A stretch of DNA of 64,000 nucleotides from Emcibacter nanhaiensis. GTDB lineage: Bacteria; Pseudomonadota; Alphaproteobacteria; Sphingomonadales; Emcibacteraceae. The position numbers and the translations under genes were made by a program. Positions 1 through 8,654 of this stretch are shown here, one piece after another (within the stretch, counting starts at the first letter, position 1; every line of letters starts with the position of its first letter). The stretch is taken from the NCBI RefSeq assembly GCF_006385175.1, contig NZ_VFIY01000005.1, positions 69,501-133,500 on the forward strand. Direction: 5' to 3'. The notes beneath the pieces are model-generated. The model searched no databases. It was given only the letters and a program-made list of their open reading frames with translations, and was not told the origin of the DNA.

Positions 1-249
1 GTGCGCCTCGGCACCACCACCAAGGGCTGTAACGGCCTCAGTTACAAGGTGGATTATGTGGACGAGGAAACCCCCGGCGACGAGAAAGTGACCGACAAGG
101 GGGTAACTGTCTATATCGACGGCATGTCCATGATTTACCTGATCGGCAGCACCATGGACTACAAAGAAGACAAGTTCCAGACCGGTTTTGTCTTTGAAAA
201 TCCCAATGCTACCGGCACCTGCGGCTGCGGCGAAAGCTTCAGCGTTTAG
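1..249 (+). CDS. A-type iron-sulfur carrier (IscA/SufA/ErpA family), 5'-truncated
   Basis: This is the C-terminal 82 residues of a HesB/IscA-family scaffold/carrier that binds Fe-S clusters or iron and passes them to apoproteins in the cytoplasm. The three hallmark cysteines are visible: one in KGCNGLSY near the start and two in the terminal CGCGESF. Family members are about 107-120 residues, so 25-40 residues lie upstream of the window; the GTG at base 1 is therefore probably an internal valine. The gene is convergent with the patatin gene, with 3 bases between stop codons. Which A-type subgroup it belongs to, and whether it lies in a suf or isc operon, cannot be told from this end. Confidence 0.9.
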   Translation: MRLGTTTKGCNGLSYKVDYVDEETPGDEKVTDKGVTVYIDGMSMIYLIGSTMDYKEDKFQTGFVFENPNATGTCGCGESFSV

Positions 250-252
250 AGT

Positions 253-2760
253 CTAGAGCGCCTCGATCCGGGCCTGCAAATCTTCCAGCAGTTCCGGCAC
301 TTCGCTGAGGTGCTGCTTTTCCGTTTCGAGAATGGCGAGGAAGGCCCGTTTTTTAAGGGCTTTCACATCGATCCGCTCGTCCAGATGTTCGAGAGAGGCC
401 TGGTTGGCAAGGATGTCGATCAGCCGTTCGGCGCCGTTGAGCCGGCCCCACAGATAGTCATTCTCCCGGTCGGCGCGGCTGAAAAAGGCGCCGAAGGAGC
501 GCATGGCCGTCCCGCGCAAAGGCATTTCATTCTGGTCCTTTTTCAGCACCGAGCCGTCGTTGGGGCTGATCCGGTTGACCAGGATTTCATTGAATTCCCC
601 CAAGTCCTTGGCGCCCATGACGGAAAAGGTGATCACATCCCAGAAGGCGAAGCCCAGATAGGACACGGTCAGCTCATGGCCGACGGTTTCCTGCCAGGAC
701 AGGTTGTTCTGCTCGGCGATCAGGCCGTCCGCCACGGCCCGGAATTTATCCAGGTTGAGGTCCTGGGCCAGCATATCGAGGGCGATCGATAATTCCTTCT
801 TGCCGGCGGCAAGGGAACAGCTATTGGTCTCGCTGCTGGGATCGTCGTCAAAAGGTTCCTTGAGGAGCCGGCAAAAGATTTCCCGGATAATGTTACGGGT
901 GGGGTCGGAAACAAACCCGATATCCTCCAGCGTGTCCAGCTTCTGCAGGACCTTGTAGAAATCGCCTTTGAGCCGGTCCAGCGCCTGCACGTCCAGCTCA
1001 TGTTCGCCGTATAGTTTGTTCAGTTCCTGGATCATGAACTGCAGCCGCCGGCGATGGTAATTGACATCGAAATTGACCAGGAAGCGGGCCCAGGCCGGAA
1101 GTTCCGCGTCCTCCTTGTGGCGATCGAACAGGTCGCCGACCCAGTCCAGCAGCTTGCCGCGAGCGCTGGCTTCCTTGAGCAGGTGGCCATACAGCCCGGT
1201 GAAACTTACCTCGTCCTGATAGGCCCAGCACTGCAGGATGGAAAAGACCTGCCGGCGTTTTGCGCTGCCGGGGGGGCAGTCGCAGATGTCGCCGATAATG
1301 CGGGTCAGGCGGGTCAGGCAGTTTCTCACCTTGAGGCGGGCATAGCCTTCATAGGAAAAGCCGGCATCGTCAACCGAGCGGGCGTTGGCCAGGTTGCGCC
1401 AGCAACGGATGTCGTCGGCGGTCACTTCGCCGTTCATATCGTCGGCGGAAATCTCCTTTACCAGCGCTTCCACATTGGGCTTGATGCTGTCGACCACGGT
1501 CTTGATGATGCGCACCTGCTGGTTCAGGGCCTGCACTTCCATCAGGTCGTCATGCATGGGCTGGTTCATGGGAATGTCCGACAGCGCGCCCTTGATGGTA
1601 TTGAGCAGGCTGGGCGGGGCGCCGGTCGGCTTGATGGACAGTTCTTCCGGATTGGGGTCGATATAGACAATACGCCGGTCCACCTTGCGAAAGGCCGGCC
1701 GGCCGTGGATGGCGGAGATCACCTGGTCGAACGGTTTGTTGTTCAGGATGCTGCCGTCCAGGAAGGAGGTCTTGTGCGGGTCCAGTCCGGCCAGGCGGTA
1801 ATCCCTGAAATTTCGGTCCAGGAAATTCTCCTTTTCCGCCCAGTCCTGTCCCAGATCCTTAAGAAAATGATCCACCTCCCTGAGCTGTGCCGGCGGAAAC
1901 GCCCCGGGGTAACAGGCGGTGGCCCGGGAGGCGAAACTCAGCGCCGGCAGGTCCTTTTTTTCAAAGTCACTGAAGCTGTCCTCGGGCACGGAGGTGAAAA
2001 GTCCCTTGAAGTAAGAGAATTTCAGCCGGTGGCGATGTTCGCGTTCCTCGATAATCGGCGGATCATTGATGGGGATATAGCGCCGGAAGCCGTGATAATC
2101 GGTCAGGGTGACGAACAGGTCGAGCTGGTGGCCCCGGGGCAGCAGGGAATGGCGGCTGCCGTCACCCATGCGGTCGAGACCGCGGTAAATCAGGCCCAGC
2201 AGGTGCTTGCCGTCAAAGGGCGGCTTCAGGTTCCAGATATTGAGCAGCGCCGGCAGTTTCTCCCGCACTTTTTCCTTGAGCTGCACATCGACCAGGAAAC
2301 GGTTGCTGAACATGTTGATCAGTGGTTTGGTGAACAATTTTTCCAGCCGGCCGGGTGGCTTCTTTTCCCCCACCAGGCGGCTGACGTCCGCTTCATCAAG
2401 CCAGTGATCACGCAAATGGTCCATATTCAGGTCATGGGCCAGGCAGCGGCCGAGAAAGATGCTGTTCATGCCGCCGGCGGAGGCCCCGGCGATGGTATCG
2501 ACAATCACCCGCAGCTCCAGGTCCGGGGCGAATGACTTGAGAATATCGAAATAGACCAGCTCCGTGTCGGTCAGGTCAGTGACATTCTCGTTGGGATAGA
2601 TGTAGCGCTGCTTGCTTTCCGCACTGGGGTCGGGGCTGAAATGAAAGGCCTTTGACGCCCGGGCCAGCTTGAGGATTTCCTTGGTCACGCCATGGATATA
2701 GATGGCCAGAGAGATGCCGCCGAAGCAGACCAGGGCGAATCTGAGTTCCTTTTCCCGCAT
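253..2760 (-). CDS. Patatin-like phospholipase/acyl hydrolase with DUF3376-type C-terminal region
   Basis: This 835-residue protein has a patatin catalytic domain in its N-terminal half. A glycine-rich FGGISLAIYIHG segment (residues 13-24) may form the oxyanion region, the nucleophile elbow is GASAGG with Ser94, and the dyad aspartate is in DGS at Asp335. Patatins are Ser-Asp acyl hydrolases acting on phospholipids or other lipid esters. The length and the helical C-terminal half match the bacterial 'patatin-like protein' group carrying DUF3376, which lacks a settled function. There is no obvious signal peptide, so it is probably cytosolic or membrane-peripheral. The start at 2760 is the only one preserving the glycine-rich segment; its ribosome-binding site is weak. 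The substrate is unknown. Confidence 0.82.
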   Translation of the reverse strand: MREKELRFALVCFGGISLAIYIHGVTKEILKLARASKAFHFSPDPSAESKQRYIYPNENVTDLTDTELVYFDILKSFAPDLELRVIVDTIAGASAGGMNSIFLGRCLAHDLNMDHLRDHWLDEADVSRLVGEKKPPGRLEKLFTKPLINMFSNRFLVDVQLKEKVREKLPALLNIWNLKPPFDGKHLLGLIYRGLDRMGDGSRHSLLPRGHQLDLFVTLTDYHGFRRYIPINDPPIIEEREHRHRLKFSYFKGLFTSVPEDSFSDFEKKDLPALSFASRATACYPGAFPPAQLREVDHFLKDLGQDWAEKENFLDRNFRDYRLAGLDPHKTSFLDGSILNNKPFDQVISAIHGRPAFRKVDRRIVYIDPNPEELSIKPTGAPPSLLNTIKGALSDIPMNQPMHDDLMEVQALNQQVRIIKTVVDSIKPNVEALVKEISADDMNGEVTADDIRCWRNLANARSVDDAGFSYEGYARLKVRNCLTRLTRIIGDICDCPPGSAKRRQVFSILQCWAYQDEVSFTGLYGHLLKEASARGKLLDWVGDLFDRHKEDAELPAWARFLVNFDVNYHRRRLQFMIQELNKLYGEHELDVQALDRLKGDFYKVLQKLDTLEDIGFVSDPTRNIIREIFCRLLKEPFDDDPSSETNSCSLAAGKKELSIALDMLAQDLNLDKFRAVADGLIAEQNNLSWQETVGHELTVSYLGFAFWDVITFSVMGAKDLGEFNEILVNRISPNDGSVLKKDQNEMPLRGTAMRSFGAFFSRADRENDYLWGRLNGAERLIDILANQASLEHLDERIDVKALKKRAFLAILETEKQHLSEVPELLEDLQARIEAL

Positions 2761-2810
2761 GAAGACCCGTGAGCTTGTTGTTCTGCCGGACAGTTTAGCT
2801 CATATGTTTT

Positions 2811-3326
2811 TTAAATCAAATCTTTAGGGCAGATGAACCGTTCCAGCCGCGCGGTCTTGCGATCGACGTCTTTCCAGTCCGTGCACTTGAAATCAAGCAC
2901 GGTCAGGGCGCCGGTGGGATATTTTTCGATCAGGCGCCGGTGGTCCTCCCGGTTTTTGCCGTCGTTGAGGTCGTGGGCCAGCAGGTTGATAGTGGGATTA
3001 TGGCCGATCAGCAGAAGGGTGTCATATTTGCTGTCCAGATCCCGGATGATGTCCAGCACCATGCTCGGCTGGGCCATATAGAGATTATCGGGAAAGGAAA
3101 CCGGCACCTTTTGTTCGAAGTGTTGAACCAGGTTCTTGTGGGTCTGCCGGGTGCGCACTGCCGGTGAACACAGGATGAAATCCGGGGTCAGACCCTGCTC
3201 CTGCAAATAGCGCCCCATCAAATGGGAAGCCATCACGCCACGATCATTCAGCGGGCGCTCGATATCCTTGAGCCCGGGATCGTCATGGCTTGATTTGGCA
3301 TGGCGCAGCAGCAGAAGTCTTTTCAT
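2811..3326 (-). CDS. SixA-like histidine phosphatase (phosphoglycerate-mutase fold)
   Basis: A 171-residue histidine-phosphatase-superfamily protein. The N-terminal LLRHAKSS carries the phospho-accepting His9 of the RHG-type motif, and a second catalytic histidine lies in LLIGHNPT. SixA proteins remove phosphate from phosphohistidine; in Escherichia coli the target is in the nitrogen phosphotransferase system. The start at 3326 is chosen because an AGAGGA Shine-Dalgarno sequence lies just upstream; the frame stays open for 22 further codons, but these show no family similarity. It is on the same strand as the patatin gene, 50 bases upstream of it. Family membership is clear, the physiological substrate is not. 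Confidence 0.85.
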   Translation of the reverse strand: MKRLLLLRHAKSSHDDPGLKDIERPLNDRGVMASHLMGRYLQEQGLTPDFILCSPAVRTRQTHKNLVQHFEQKVPVSFPDNLYMAQPSMVLDIIRDLDSKYDTLLLIGHNPTINLLAHDLNDGKNREDHRRLIEKYPTGALTVLDFKCTDWKDVDRKTARLERFICPKDLI

Positions 3327-3399
3327 TTTATTGTCCTCTCTTTCAAAAAGGGGAGAGACACTTACAACAGCTTTAGGGTTTGTTGATTTCAACCATATG

Positions 3400-3445
3400 A
3401 CAACTATGTTGTATATTTAAAATATCATAGTTGTTTTGCACAACT
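3400..3445. promoter_or_regulatory. Overlapping inverted repeats between the sixA-like and DUF1674 genes
   Basis: ACAACTATG at 3400-3408 is repeated inverted at 3426-3434 (CATAGTTGT) around an AT-rich centre. AGTTGT at 3429-3434 can pair alternatively with ACAACT at 3440-3445. The first pair looks like an operator for the downstream minus-strand gene. The second is a small hairpin straight after the DUF1674 stop codon and could end that transcript, but it lacks a good T-tract. Confidence 0.35.
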
Positions 3446-3604
3446 TTAAAAATCAGAAGCGATGCCGTTGTTCTCCCAGTCGCCATAGCGCACCGGGTCC
3501 GGCCCGTCCCGGCCACCGATCTCCTTTGCCGGGGCTTCAGGGGCGGTTTTTTCTGTTTCTTCCTTGTCGACGGTATTTTTCGTCTCGTTTTTTGTATCGT
3601 CCAT
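3446..3604 (-). CDS. DUF1674 / SDHAF4-like small protein
   Basis: A 52-residue reading frame, short enough to be missed by length cut-offs. It has a charged, low-complexity N-terminus and a conserved C-terminus reading GGRDGPDPVRYGDWENNG followed by IASDF and the stop. The GPDPVRYGDWE core and terminal aromatic residue are the signature of DUF1674 (PF07896), the bacterial counterpart of mitochondrial succinate dehydrogenase assembly factor 4, which binds flavinylated SdhA and assists complex II assembly. No sdh genes are in the window. It is divergent from htpX, with 116 bases between the start codons. The start is ATG at 3604, preceded by a modest AAGGGT. Confidence 0.87.
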   Translation of the reverse strand: MDDTKNETKNTVDKEETEKTAPEAPAKEIGGRDGPDPVRYGDWENNGIASDF

Positions 3605-3720
3605 CGGTCAAACCCTTGTGGAAATAAACACCTGTTTCCATATTAGATAGGTACTCTTACGGAAGCCGCAAGGGGCCGGATCTTTGCGGCGCTGGTATCA
3701 GAAAACTTATGAGGAGAACA

Positions 3721-4698
3721 ATGGGCTATATCAGAACGGCAATATTGCTGGCCGGCATGACCGGTCTGTTTCTGGCGGTCGGTTACCTGCTGGGCGATAC
3801 CGGCGGTCTGGTCATCGCCTTTATGATTGCCCTGGCCATGAATGCTTTCGCCTACTGGAACAGCGACAAGATGGTACTCGGCATGTATGGTGCCCGGGAA
3901 GTGGACCGGCACAGCGCCCCGGAACTCCATAATATCGTCGAGGGCCTGGCCCGGCGCGCCGGCCTGCCCATGCCCCGGGTTTACCTGATGGACAATGACC
4001 AGCCCAATGCCTTTGCCACCGGCCGCAACCCGGAACATGCCGCAGTGGCGGCGACCACCGGTCTGCTGCGCATTCTCAACCGCGAAGAAGTGACCGGTGT
4101 GATCGCTCATGAGCTGGCCCATGTGAAAAACCGCGATACCCTGACCATGACCATCACCGCGACGCTGGCCGGGGCCATCGGCATGCTGGCCAATTTTGCC
4201 CTGTTTTTCGGCCGCGGCCGCGACAATCCGCTGGGCTTTATCGGCACCCTGCTGGTGATGATTCTGGCACCGCTGGCGGCCATGCTGGTGCAGATGGCCA
4301 TCAGCCGCTCGCGGGAATATGAAGCGGATCGCATCGGCGCCGAAATCTGCGGTCAGCCCTTGTGGCTCGCCTCGGCGCTGGGCAAGCTGCAAAGCGCCAG
4401 CGAACGGATCGTCAATGAGGAGGCCGAACATAACCCGGCCACCGCCCATCTGTTTATCGTCAATCCGCTGCACGGCCGGAATATGGACAATCTCTTTTCC
4501 ACCCATCCCAATATGGAGAACCGGATCCGCAGACTGGAAGACATGTCTGCCGGTGGTGGCGGTCGCGGCCCCATCGACTATGACCGTCCGCGCAGCCAGC
4601 CAAAAAGTCATTCGTCAACCCGCCCCGGGACATCTTCGGTACCCAATGCGGGACGCAGACCGGGCGGCCCTTCCGGTCGCCGCGGCCCGTGGGGCTGA
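3721..4698 (+). CDS. htpX: Membrane zinc metalloprotease HtpX
   Basis: A 325-residue M48-family protease of the inner membrane that degrades damaged or misfolded membrane proteins. Two N-terminal hydrophobic helices (about residues 5-40) are followed by the zinc-binding HELAH motif at residues 130-134, two more hydrophobic segments (about 145-195) and the downstream [12 protein letters not shown] motif that supplies the third ligand. The conserved NPLHG and [11 protein letters not shown] motifs lie near the C-terminus, and the tail after about residue 285 is a Gly/Pro/Arg-rich extension. The start at 3721 has GAGGAG five bases upstream; an in-frame ATG at 3709 is less likely. Stress-related regulation is typical for the family, but no operator was recognised here. 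Confidence 0.95.
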   Translation: MGYIRTAILLAGMTGLFLAVGYLLGDTGGLVIAFMIALAMNAFAYWNSDKMVLGMYGAREVDRHSAPELHNIVEGLARRAGLPMPRVYLMDNDQPNAFATGRNPEHAAVAATTGLLRILNREEVTGVIAHELAHVKNRDTLTMTITATLAGAIGMLANFALFFGRGRDNPLGFIGTLLVMILAPLAAMLVQMAISRSREYEADRIGAEICGQPLWLASALGKLQSASERIVNEEAEHNPATAHLFIVNPLHGRNMDNLFSTHPNMENRIRRLEDMSAGGGGRGPIDYDRPRSQPKSHSSTRPGTSSVPNAGRRPGGPSGRRGPWG

Positions 4699-4775
4699 CA
4701 TAAAGGCTTGGCAATATCCCGGCCCTGTGTTACTGCCAGCTTTCAAAGCACAGCATTTAGGAAGGCGAAAAGAGA

Positions 4776-6080
4776 GTGGCACAGGACCTGGAAAGTCGTT
4801 TGGCGGCACTTTATCTGTTGGAACAGATTCTCGACCGGGGCCAGGCCCTGGACGGGGCCTTTGAAAACTGTTGCCGCAAATTCTCTGCCCTCGATCAGCG
4901 CGACCGCGCCTTTGTCCGTCACCTGGTGACCACCTGCCTCAGGCGCCTCGGCCAGCTCAACGCCATGATCAATTTTTGTACGCCCCGCAACCTGACCCCG
5001 AAACAGGCCAGGGTGCGGCATATTCTGCAGCTCGGCCTGACCCAGCTTCTTTATATGGAGGTGCCCGCCCATGCGGCGGTGGACTCCAGTGTCCGCCTTG
5101 CGGATTCCCAGAAAAATCCCGGTGACCGGCAGTTGAAGGGCCTGGTCAACGCGATCCTGCGCCGTATCGACCGGGAGCGCGACGTCTTTGACGAGAAATT
5201 TTCCGACCTGTTCCTCAATGTGCCGAAATGGTTGCGCAACAGCTGGCTGGAGCGCTTCGGCAAAGGCCCGGCCCGGCGCATCATGCCGGTGCTGCTGGAG
5301 GAGCCGCCGCTCGATCTGACCCTGAAACCCGGGGAAAATCCGGAAGCCTGGGCGGAAAAGCTCGGCGGCGAAGTGACCCCCTTCACAGGCGTTCGACTCA
5401 AACGAGCCGGTCAGGTGGAAAAGTTATCCGGCTATGACGAGGGCGCCTGGTGGGTGCAGGACCTGGCGGCGCGGCTGCCGGCGGAACTGCTCGGCGCACA
5501 TGCCGGGGACCGGGTGCTGGATCTCTGTGCGGCGCCCGGCGGCAAGGCGGTGCAGAGCGCGGCCAAAGGCTGTAAAGTGACGGCGGTGGATATTTCTGAA
5601 AAACGCCTGAGCCGGCTGCGCGACAATATGACGCGCCTCAATCTCGAGGTCGCGGTGGCGGTCTCCGATGCGGCGGAATACCGGCCGGACGAGCCCTTTC
5701 CCTATATTCTGCTCGATGCGCCCTGTTCCTCGAGCGGCACGCTCCGGCGCCATCCGGACATGGCCTGGACAAAGTCACCGGCGGATATCGACAGTCTGGC
5801 CGAGATTCAGCGCAGGATTCTCCGTTCGGCGGTCGACATGCTCGCCCCGGGCGGCACATTGATCTATTGTGTCTGTTCCATGGAGGCGGCGGAGGGGCCG
5901 GAGCAGATAAGGGCTTTACTGGCGGACGACCTGCCGCTAAACAGGGACAGGATCAGGCCGGAAGAACTGCCCGGGCTTGAGCAAAGCATCGGGCCGGACG
6001 GCGATGTCCAGACGCTGCCCTGGCACACTCCCGGCGGGATGGACGGATTTTATATCTGCAGACTTAAGAAAGACAGGTGA
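4776..6080 (+). CDS. rsmB: 16S rRNA (cytosine-967-C5)-methyltransferase RsmB
   Basis: A 434-residue RsmB/NOL1-NOP2-Sun family enzyme that methylates C967 of 16S rRNA using S-adenosylmethionine. An N-terminal NusB-like RNA-binding domain (about residues 1-140) precedes a Rossmann methyltransferase domain with the SAM motif VLDLCAAPGGKA. Both catalytic cysteines are present: Cys317 in APCSSSGTLRRHPD and Cys367 in VCSMEAAEG (usually TCS). Translation begins at a GTG with AGGAAGG upstream. It is followed after 3 bases by rpe, so the two are almost certainly co-transcribed. The rsmB-rpe-heparinase-like-purH order recurs in other alphaproteobacteria, as I recall. Confidence 0.94.
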   Translation: MAQDLESRLAALYLLEQILDRGQALDGAFENCCRKFSALDQRDRAFVRHLVTTCLRRLGQLNAMINFCTPRNLTPKQARVRHILQLGLTQLLYMEVPAHAAVDSSVRLADSQKNPGDRQLKGLVNAILRRIDRERDVFDEKFSDLFLNVPKWLRNSWLERFGKGPARRIMPVLLEEPPLDLTLKPGENPEAWAEKLGGEVTPFTGVRLKRAGQVEKLSGYDEGAWWVQDLAARLPAELLGAHAGDRVLDLCAAPGGKAVQSAAKGCKVTAVDISEKRLSRLRDNMTRLNLEVAVAVSDAAEYRPDEPFPYILLDAPCSSSGTLRRHPDMAWTKSPADIDSLAEIQRRILRSAVDMLAPGGTLIYCVCSMEAAEGPEQIRALLADDLPLNRDRIRPEELPGLEQSIGPDGDVQTLPWHTPGGMDGFYICRLKKDR

Positions 6081-6083
6081 ACC

Positions 6084-6746
6084 ATGCAACAGGCCACAAA
6101 AATTGCTCCTTCCATTCTGTCAGCGGATTTTGCTGCGCTTGGCGCCGAAGTGGCGGCGGTGGATGCGGCCGGGGCCGACTATATCCATGTGGATGTGATG
6201 GACGGCCATTTCGTACCCAACATCACCATCGGCTCGTCCGTGGTCAAGGCCCTGCGGCCGCACAGCAACAAAATCTTTGACGTGCACCTGATGATTTCCC
6301 CGGTTGACCTGTTTATCGAGGATTTCGCCAATGCCGGCGCCGATATCATCACCATTCACCCGGAAGCCGGTCCCCATTTCCATCGCACCCTGCAGCTGAT
6401 CAGGTCGCTGGGTAAAAAAGCGGGTATCTCCCTCAATCCGGGCACGCCGCTGGAATATGTGGAGAATGTCATGGACCTGGTGGACCTGGTGCTGGTGATG
6501 AGTGTCAACCCGGGCTTCGGCGGCCAGAAATTCATCGAGACCCAGCTTGATAAAATCTCCCGCCTGCGCGAGATGATCGATGCCAGCGGGCGCCAGATCG
6601 ACCTGCAAGTGGACGGCGGCATCAATCTGGAAACCGCGCCCCGGGCCGTTGCCGCCGGGGCGGACGTGCTGGTGGCCGGCACGGCCACTTTCACCGGCGG
6701 CCCGGCAAAATATGCGGAAAATATCCGAGCCCTGCGCGGCGAATAA
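6084..6746 (+). CDS. rpe: Ribulose-phosphate 3-epimerase
   Basis: A 220-residue TIM-barrel enzyme interconverting D-ribulose 5-phosphate and D-xylulose 5-phosphate in the pentose phosphate pathway. Visible family motifs are [10 protein letters not shown] near the N-terminus, [12 protein letters not shown] with the metal-binding His and catalytic Asp, [18 protein letters not shown], and VDGGIN followed by the [11 protein letters not shown] phosphate-binding segment. Length is typical. It is tightly coupled to rsmB (3-base gap). Confidence 0.96.
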   Translation: MQQATKIAPSILSADFAALGAEVAAVDAAGADYIHVDVMDGHFVPNITIGSSVVKALRPHSNKIFDVHLMISPVDLFIEDFANAGADIITIHPEAGPHFHRTLQLIRSLGKKAGISLNPGTPLEYVENVMDLVDLVLVMSVNPGFGGQKFIETQLDKISRLREMIDASGRQIDLQVDGGINLETAPRAVAAGADVLVAGTATFTGGPAKYAENIRALRGE

Positions 6747-6840
6747 GCGTCATTAAATTCCCTGTTATCTTTCCGGGCTCCTGTGATATGCTCCCGGACA
6801 GCCAAAGATTCCCGCAGAGATTCCCGGAGTATTGAAATTC

Positions 6841-8556
6841 ATGGCAGAGCTGCGCCGACCATCCGTGCGACCCTTTTCCGCGAAAATGCCGGCCCGATTC
6901 AAGTCTGCTGTCCGCCAGGCGGGACAGAAAACCCGATATTACGATATGCGCCTCAAGGGCAAGCACCCTTTGCGGCTGCTGGGCACGCCCAGGGATCCCT
7001 GGCAGGGCACCGTGGCCGGCGGCGCCCATATCCTGGCGCGGCGGTTTTATTGCGCCGGCCAGGTGCTGCGCAACCCGACCCATGAAAACGGGGAATGGAC
7101 ACCGGCGGAAATCTGGTCGGCAGACAAGCTGTCCGACCAGTGGCGGGATTACCTGCAGAGCTTTGCCTGGCTTCGGGACCTGAACCGGGCGGTGGACCGG
7201 CTGGCCGCCCGCGCCCGGGCCGAGGAACTGGTCAGCGGCTGGCTGGACCAGTTTGAAAACTGGAATGAATATGCCTGGCGGCCGGACCTCGCCGGCCGGC
7301 GGATCATCAACTGGCTGGCCTATGCGCCCCTGATCATGGACACCGACGATCTGGTCTATCGCAGCCGGGTGCTCAACGGCCTCGCCCGGCAGGCCCGGCA
7401 CCTGATGCATGAAAGTTCCGATTTTCCCCCGGGGCCGGACCGGTTGCTGGCCATTTCCGGTCTGATTCAGGCGGGGCTTTATATTCCCCATGGCGAAGAC
7501 TGGCTGAAGCGGGGAATCTCGCTGCTGAAACGGGAACTCGCGGACGAAGTTTATCCCGACGGCGGTGTGGCGAGCCGCAATCCGGAAGATGTGCTGCGGC
7601 TGCTCAAGGACCTGATCATGCTGCGCTCCGCCTGCCGCGGCATGGGCCATAAAATTCCCGAAGAACTGATTGCCGCCATGGACCGGCTGGCGGGCCTGTT
7701 GCGCCTGCTGTGCCACGGCGACGGGCGGCTGGCCCTGTTCAATGGCGCCAGCGAAGGGTCGGAAGAAGACATCCGCCAGACCCTGGAAATGGCCGGGGTG
7801 GGGCGGGACATGCAGCTGGATGCGCTGCAGGCCGGATTCCGCCGGCTGCAGAAAGGGGGCACCGCCCTGGTTGTCGACAGCGGTCCGCCGGCCCTGCCCG
7901 ATATCAGCCGCAACTGTCACGCCGGGACGCTGTCTTTTGAACTCAGCAGCCACAACCAGCGCATCATCGTCAATTGCGGCAGTGGCGCCTTTTATCCGCG
8001 AGAAGACGGCACGGATCTGTTCACCATCTCCCGCATTACTGCGGCCCACAGCACCCTGGTGCTGAACAACCGCAACAGCAGCGAAATCCTGGAAAACGGC
8101 CTGATCGGCGCCGGCCCGACGGTGGTGTCCAGCCGCCGGATCGAGGAGCGCGGCGACGTGCTGCTGGAATGTAGCCACAACGGTTATGAAGACCGGTTCG
8201 GGCGCAAACACTGGCGGCTGATCTATATGAACCGGGAAGGCGATGATGTGCGTGGCGAGGATATCCTCGAAGCGACATCGTCCAGAGTGGAAAGCCTGCC
8301 GTTCGATATCCGCTTTCACCTGCATCCCGATGTGGCGGCGAGCCTGCTGGAAGGGCGCAACAAGATCAAATTGCGCCTGCCCAGTGACGAGGTCTGGATG
8401 TTCATGTCCTCCGGCGCGGAAATGTCCCTTGAAGAAAGCCTCTACCTCGGGGCGCCCGGCCGCCTGCAGCGCAGCCGCCAGATTGTCCTGTCCAATATGG
8501 CCGGCAGCGGCGATACAACCGTGAAATGGGCTGTAAAACGAATAATAGACGCCTGA
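6841..8556 (+). CDS. Heparinase II/III-like protein
   Basis: A 571-residue protein with an alpha-helical toroid-like N-terminal region (about residues 60-330) and a beta-rich heparinase II/III C-terminal domain (PF07940, about 335-560) containing SHNQRIIVNCG, TAAHSTLVLNN and HNGYEDRFGRKHWR. Family lyases cleave uronate-containing polysaccharides, but this branch, embedded between rpe and purH in alphaproteobacteria, has no demonstrated substrate and no signal peptide here, so a cytoplasmic or non-lyase role is possible. The ATG at 6841 is preferred; a TTG three codons upstream is closer to GGAG at 6825-6828. It lies 94 bases after rpe and probably in the same transcription unit. Confidence 0.85.
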   Translation: MAELRRPSVRPFSAKMPARFKSAVRQAGQKTRYYDMRLKGKHPLRLLGTPRDPWQGTVAGGAHILARRFYCAGQVLRNPTHENGEWTPAEIWSADKLSDQWRDYLQSFAWLRDLNRAVDRLAARARAEELVSGWLDQFENWNEYAWRPDLAGRRIINWLAYAPLIMDTDDLVYRSRVLNGLARQARHLMHESSDFPPGPDRLLAISGLIQAGLYIPHGEDWLKRGISLLKRELADEVYPDGGVASRNPEDVLRLLKDLIMLRSACRGMGHKIPEELIAAMDRLAGLLRLLCHGDGRLALFNGASEGSEEDIRQTLEMAGVGRDMQLDALQAGFRRLQKGGTALVVDSGPPALPDISRNCHAGTLSFELSSHNQRIIVNCGSGAFYPREDGTDLFTISRITAAHSTLVLNNRNSSEILENGLIGAGPTVVSSRRIEERGDVLLECSHNGYEDRFGRKHWRLIYMNREGDDVRGEDILEATSSRVESLPFDIRFHLHPDVAASLLEGRNKIKLRLPSDEVWMFMSSGAEMSLEESLYLGAPGRLQRSRQIVLSNMAGSGDTTVKWAVKRIIDA

Positions 8557-8600
8557 CGGGGCACTGATTGGCGCTTCGGGGCAATTAGGCCTTGCGTCAG
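8553..8600 (+). promoter_or_regulatory. Nested inverted repeats ahead of purH
   Basis: CTGACG at 8553-8558, overlapping the stop of the heparinase-like gene, pairs with CGTCAG at 8595-8600. Inside it, TGATTG can pair with CAATTA around a GCTTC-containing loop. No T-tract follows, so it is not a classical terminator. It may be an RNA leader or processing element for purH. No known riboswitch class was recognised. Confidence 0.3.
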
Positions 8601-8654
8601 ACACGGTGATTCAGTACATGCCCTGACAGAGCAAGAAAGAAAAAGGAAAGATTT

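Noticed and set aside
1-3. GTG at the first base as the true start of the IscA-like gene
   Set aside because: The resulting 82 residues lack the conserved N-terminal part of A-type carriers; the gene is cut by the window edge.
6691-8604. A 637-codon frame antisense to the heparinase-like gene
   Set aside because: No recognisable domain, and the plus-strand frame has the heparinase II/III motifs; a similar long antisense frame covers purH (8442-10253).
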